DNA from: an uncultured Clostridia bacterium | Lineage (GTDB): Bacteria; Bacillota; Clostridia; Oscillospirales; CAG-272 | Length of the DNA: 7,697 bases | Assembly: GCA_947304475.1 (NCBI GenBank) | Contig: CAMZBE010000058.1 | Location: 1-7,697 of the forward strand | Direction: 5' to 3' | Shown: positions 6,746 through 7,697 of the stretch, piece by piece | Layout: each line of letters starts with the position of its first letter | Position numbering within the stretch: position 1 is the stretch's first letter | Program-made: the position numbers and the translations under genes | The notes under the pieces: generated by a model | What the model saw: only the letters and a program-made list of their open reading frames with translations | Told to the model about the DNA's origin: nothing | Databases searched by the model: none

Positions 6746-7697
6746 TCATTCTCCCACAAGGCGGTTTTCCGCGTCGTGAAGGCGCAGAGCGTCGATCATG
6801 GCTCCCATATCACCGTTTAAGAATGCATCGAGCGTATAGACGGTAAAACCGATCCTATGGTCTGTAACACGTCCCTGCGGGAAGTTATAGGTGCGAATCT
6901 TTTCACTCCGATCGCCCGTACCGACCTGCATTCTGCGGTCTTTGGCAAGGGCGTCATCACGTTCCCTGCGTTTGATCTCGTAGAGTCGGGAGATCAGTAG
7001 TTTCATCGCTTTGTCGCGGTTCTTGAACTGACTTCGCTCTTCCTGACACTCGACGACGATCCCGGTCGGAAGATGCGTCAGACGAACGGCGGACTCGGTC
7101 TTATTGATGTGCTGACCGCCCGCGCCGCTGCTTTTGCAGGAATCCATTTTCACGTCGCCGGGGTTAAGGTTCACTTCTACTTCTTTTGCTTCGGGTAAAA
7201 CGGCAACCGTCACGGTCGATGTCTGGATTCTTCCCTGCGATTCGGTCACGGGAACACGCTGAACGCGGTGAACGCCGCTCTCGTAACGAAAACGGGCGAA
7301 CGCACCGTGTCCCGAAAGCAATGCCGAGAGTTGACGGTAACCGCCGAGTTCGGTCCGGTTCTCGGAAAGCAGTTCCACGGAGAAACCGTTCTTTTCAGCG
7401 TACATGGAGTACATACGGAACAGATCGGAAACGAACAGAGCCGCCTCTTCGCCGCCGGCGCCCGCGCGAAGTTCCAGAATCACGTTCCGGTCGTCGTCTG
7501 GATCTCCGGGTAATAAAAGCGTTTTGATCTCGCCGTCCAGTCTATCGCGCGTTTCTTTGAGGGCTTTCAGTTCGGATTCACAAAGCAATTTCAGTTCCGG
7601 ATCGCTCTCGGTGGTTAGAAGGTTTTCAAGATCGCGGATCGCACTGTCTGCCTTGAAATAATCCTCAGATTTTTCAACAATCGAAGATAAAGAGCGG
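6746..7697 (-). CDS. prfA: Peptide chain release factor 1 (RF1), 5' end beyond window edge
   Basis: Class I release factor that reads UAA/UAG in the ribosomal A site and triggers peptide release. The frame is open to the edge (first full codon CGC at 7694-7696) and gives 316 residues; alignment from memory suggests 35-45 residues lie outside. Visible are ELRAGAGGEEAALF, the HRVQRVPVTES segment with the RF1-type PxT motif (PVT, 7244-7252), SSGAGGQHINKTES with the catalytic GGQ (7112-7120), and VGTGDRSEKIRTYNFPQ, which is typical of RF1 and excludes RF2 (SPF). The segment normally reading GRIHTS is GRIQTS, with Gln encoded by CAG at 7223-7225. TTG at 7586-7588 is not the start, because RF1-like sequence (SEDYFKADSAIRDLENLL) continues upstream. 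Stop is TGA 6746-6748. The next gene, sua5, follows at once, so they are probably coupled. Confidence 0.95.
   Translation of the reverse strand, partial: RSLSSIVEKSEDYFKADSAIRDLENLLTTESDPELKLLCESELKALKETRDRLDGEIKTLLLPGDPDDDRNVILELRAGAGGEEAALFVSDLFRMYSMYAEKNGFSVELLSENRTELGGYRQLSALLSGHGAFARFRYESGVHRVQRVPVTESQGRIQTSTVTVAVLPEAKEVEVNLNPGDVKMDSCKSSGAGGQHINKTESAVRLTHLPTGIVVECQEERSQFKNRDKAMKLLISRLYEIKRRERDDALAKDRRMQVGTGDRSEKIRTYNFPQGRVTDHRIGFTVYTLDAFLNGDMGAMIDALRLHDAENRLVGE

Noticed and set aside
6516..6749. 77-residue gene starting at the ATG that overlaps the prfA stop
   Set aside because: The ATGA overlap is attractive as a coupled start, but after about 18 codons the frame is the out-of-phase shadow of Sua5; kept only as a possible original Sua5 start.
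6697..6749. Loss of prmC between prfA and sua5
   Set aside because: In many Clostridia prmC lies upstream of prfA, which would be beyond the right edge here, so absence between the two genes is not evidence of loss.
1..7697. CRISPR array, tRNA/rRNA genes, insertion sequence or phage genes
   Set aside because: No spaced direct repeats, no cloverleaf-like segment, no transposase or integrase frame and no terminal inverted repeats noticed on reading both strands.

Overview
The window looks like a chromosomal fragment of an uncultured, gut-type Clostridia bacterium (Firmicutes). The evidence is the rplU-prp-rpmA order, an L27 that begins with the cleavable Firmicutes extension (MLKLGLQFF before AHKKG), a clostridial-type topoisomerase IV A subunit (VGQTMHLNPHGD where most ParC/GyrA have a GxYHPHGD motif), and consensus vegetative promoters with strong AGGAGG-like ribosome binding sites. 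Codons favour C or G at the third position. I see no mobile element, CRISPR array, tRNA or rRNA.

Layout. (1) 1-891, minus strand: ribosomal protein operon, read from a perfect TTGACA-17-TATAAT promoter (863-891) through rplU (L21), prp (protease that trims L27) and rpmA (L27, cut by the window edge). (2) 892-1052: divergent promoter region. (3) 1010-3450, plus strand: a cytoplasmic GH39-type glycoside hydrolase, then an auxin-efflux-carrier (AEC) family transporter, probably one transcript that ends at a strong hairpin shared with the convergent operon. (4) 3457-7697, minus strand, transcribed from right to left: prfA (release factor 1, 5' end beyond the edge), a Sua5/YrdC/YwlC gene for tRNA t6A synthesis, and parC (topoisomerase IV subunit A). 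Both minus-strand groups are core information processing; the hydrolase/transporter pair is an accessory catabolic unit between them.

The striking feature is that three of eight genes are broken. prp has lost its middle, including the segment that should carry the catalytic cysteine, and is out of frame, although L27 still carries the extension that Prp must remove. The GH39 gene changes frame once near 2100. The Sua5 reading frame is preceded by an in-frame TAG (6697-6699), with no ATG, GTG or TTG before its first catalytic motif. Two of these genes are normally essential, so sequence or assembly error is the default explanation; real decay or suppressor evolution is the interesting alternative. 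RF1 also has Gln in place of the highly conserved stop-codon-contacting His of its GRIHTS motif. I did not find an obviously new multi-gene system.
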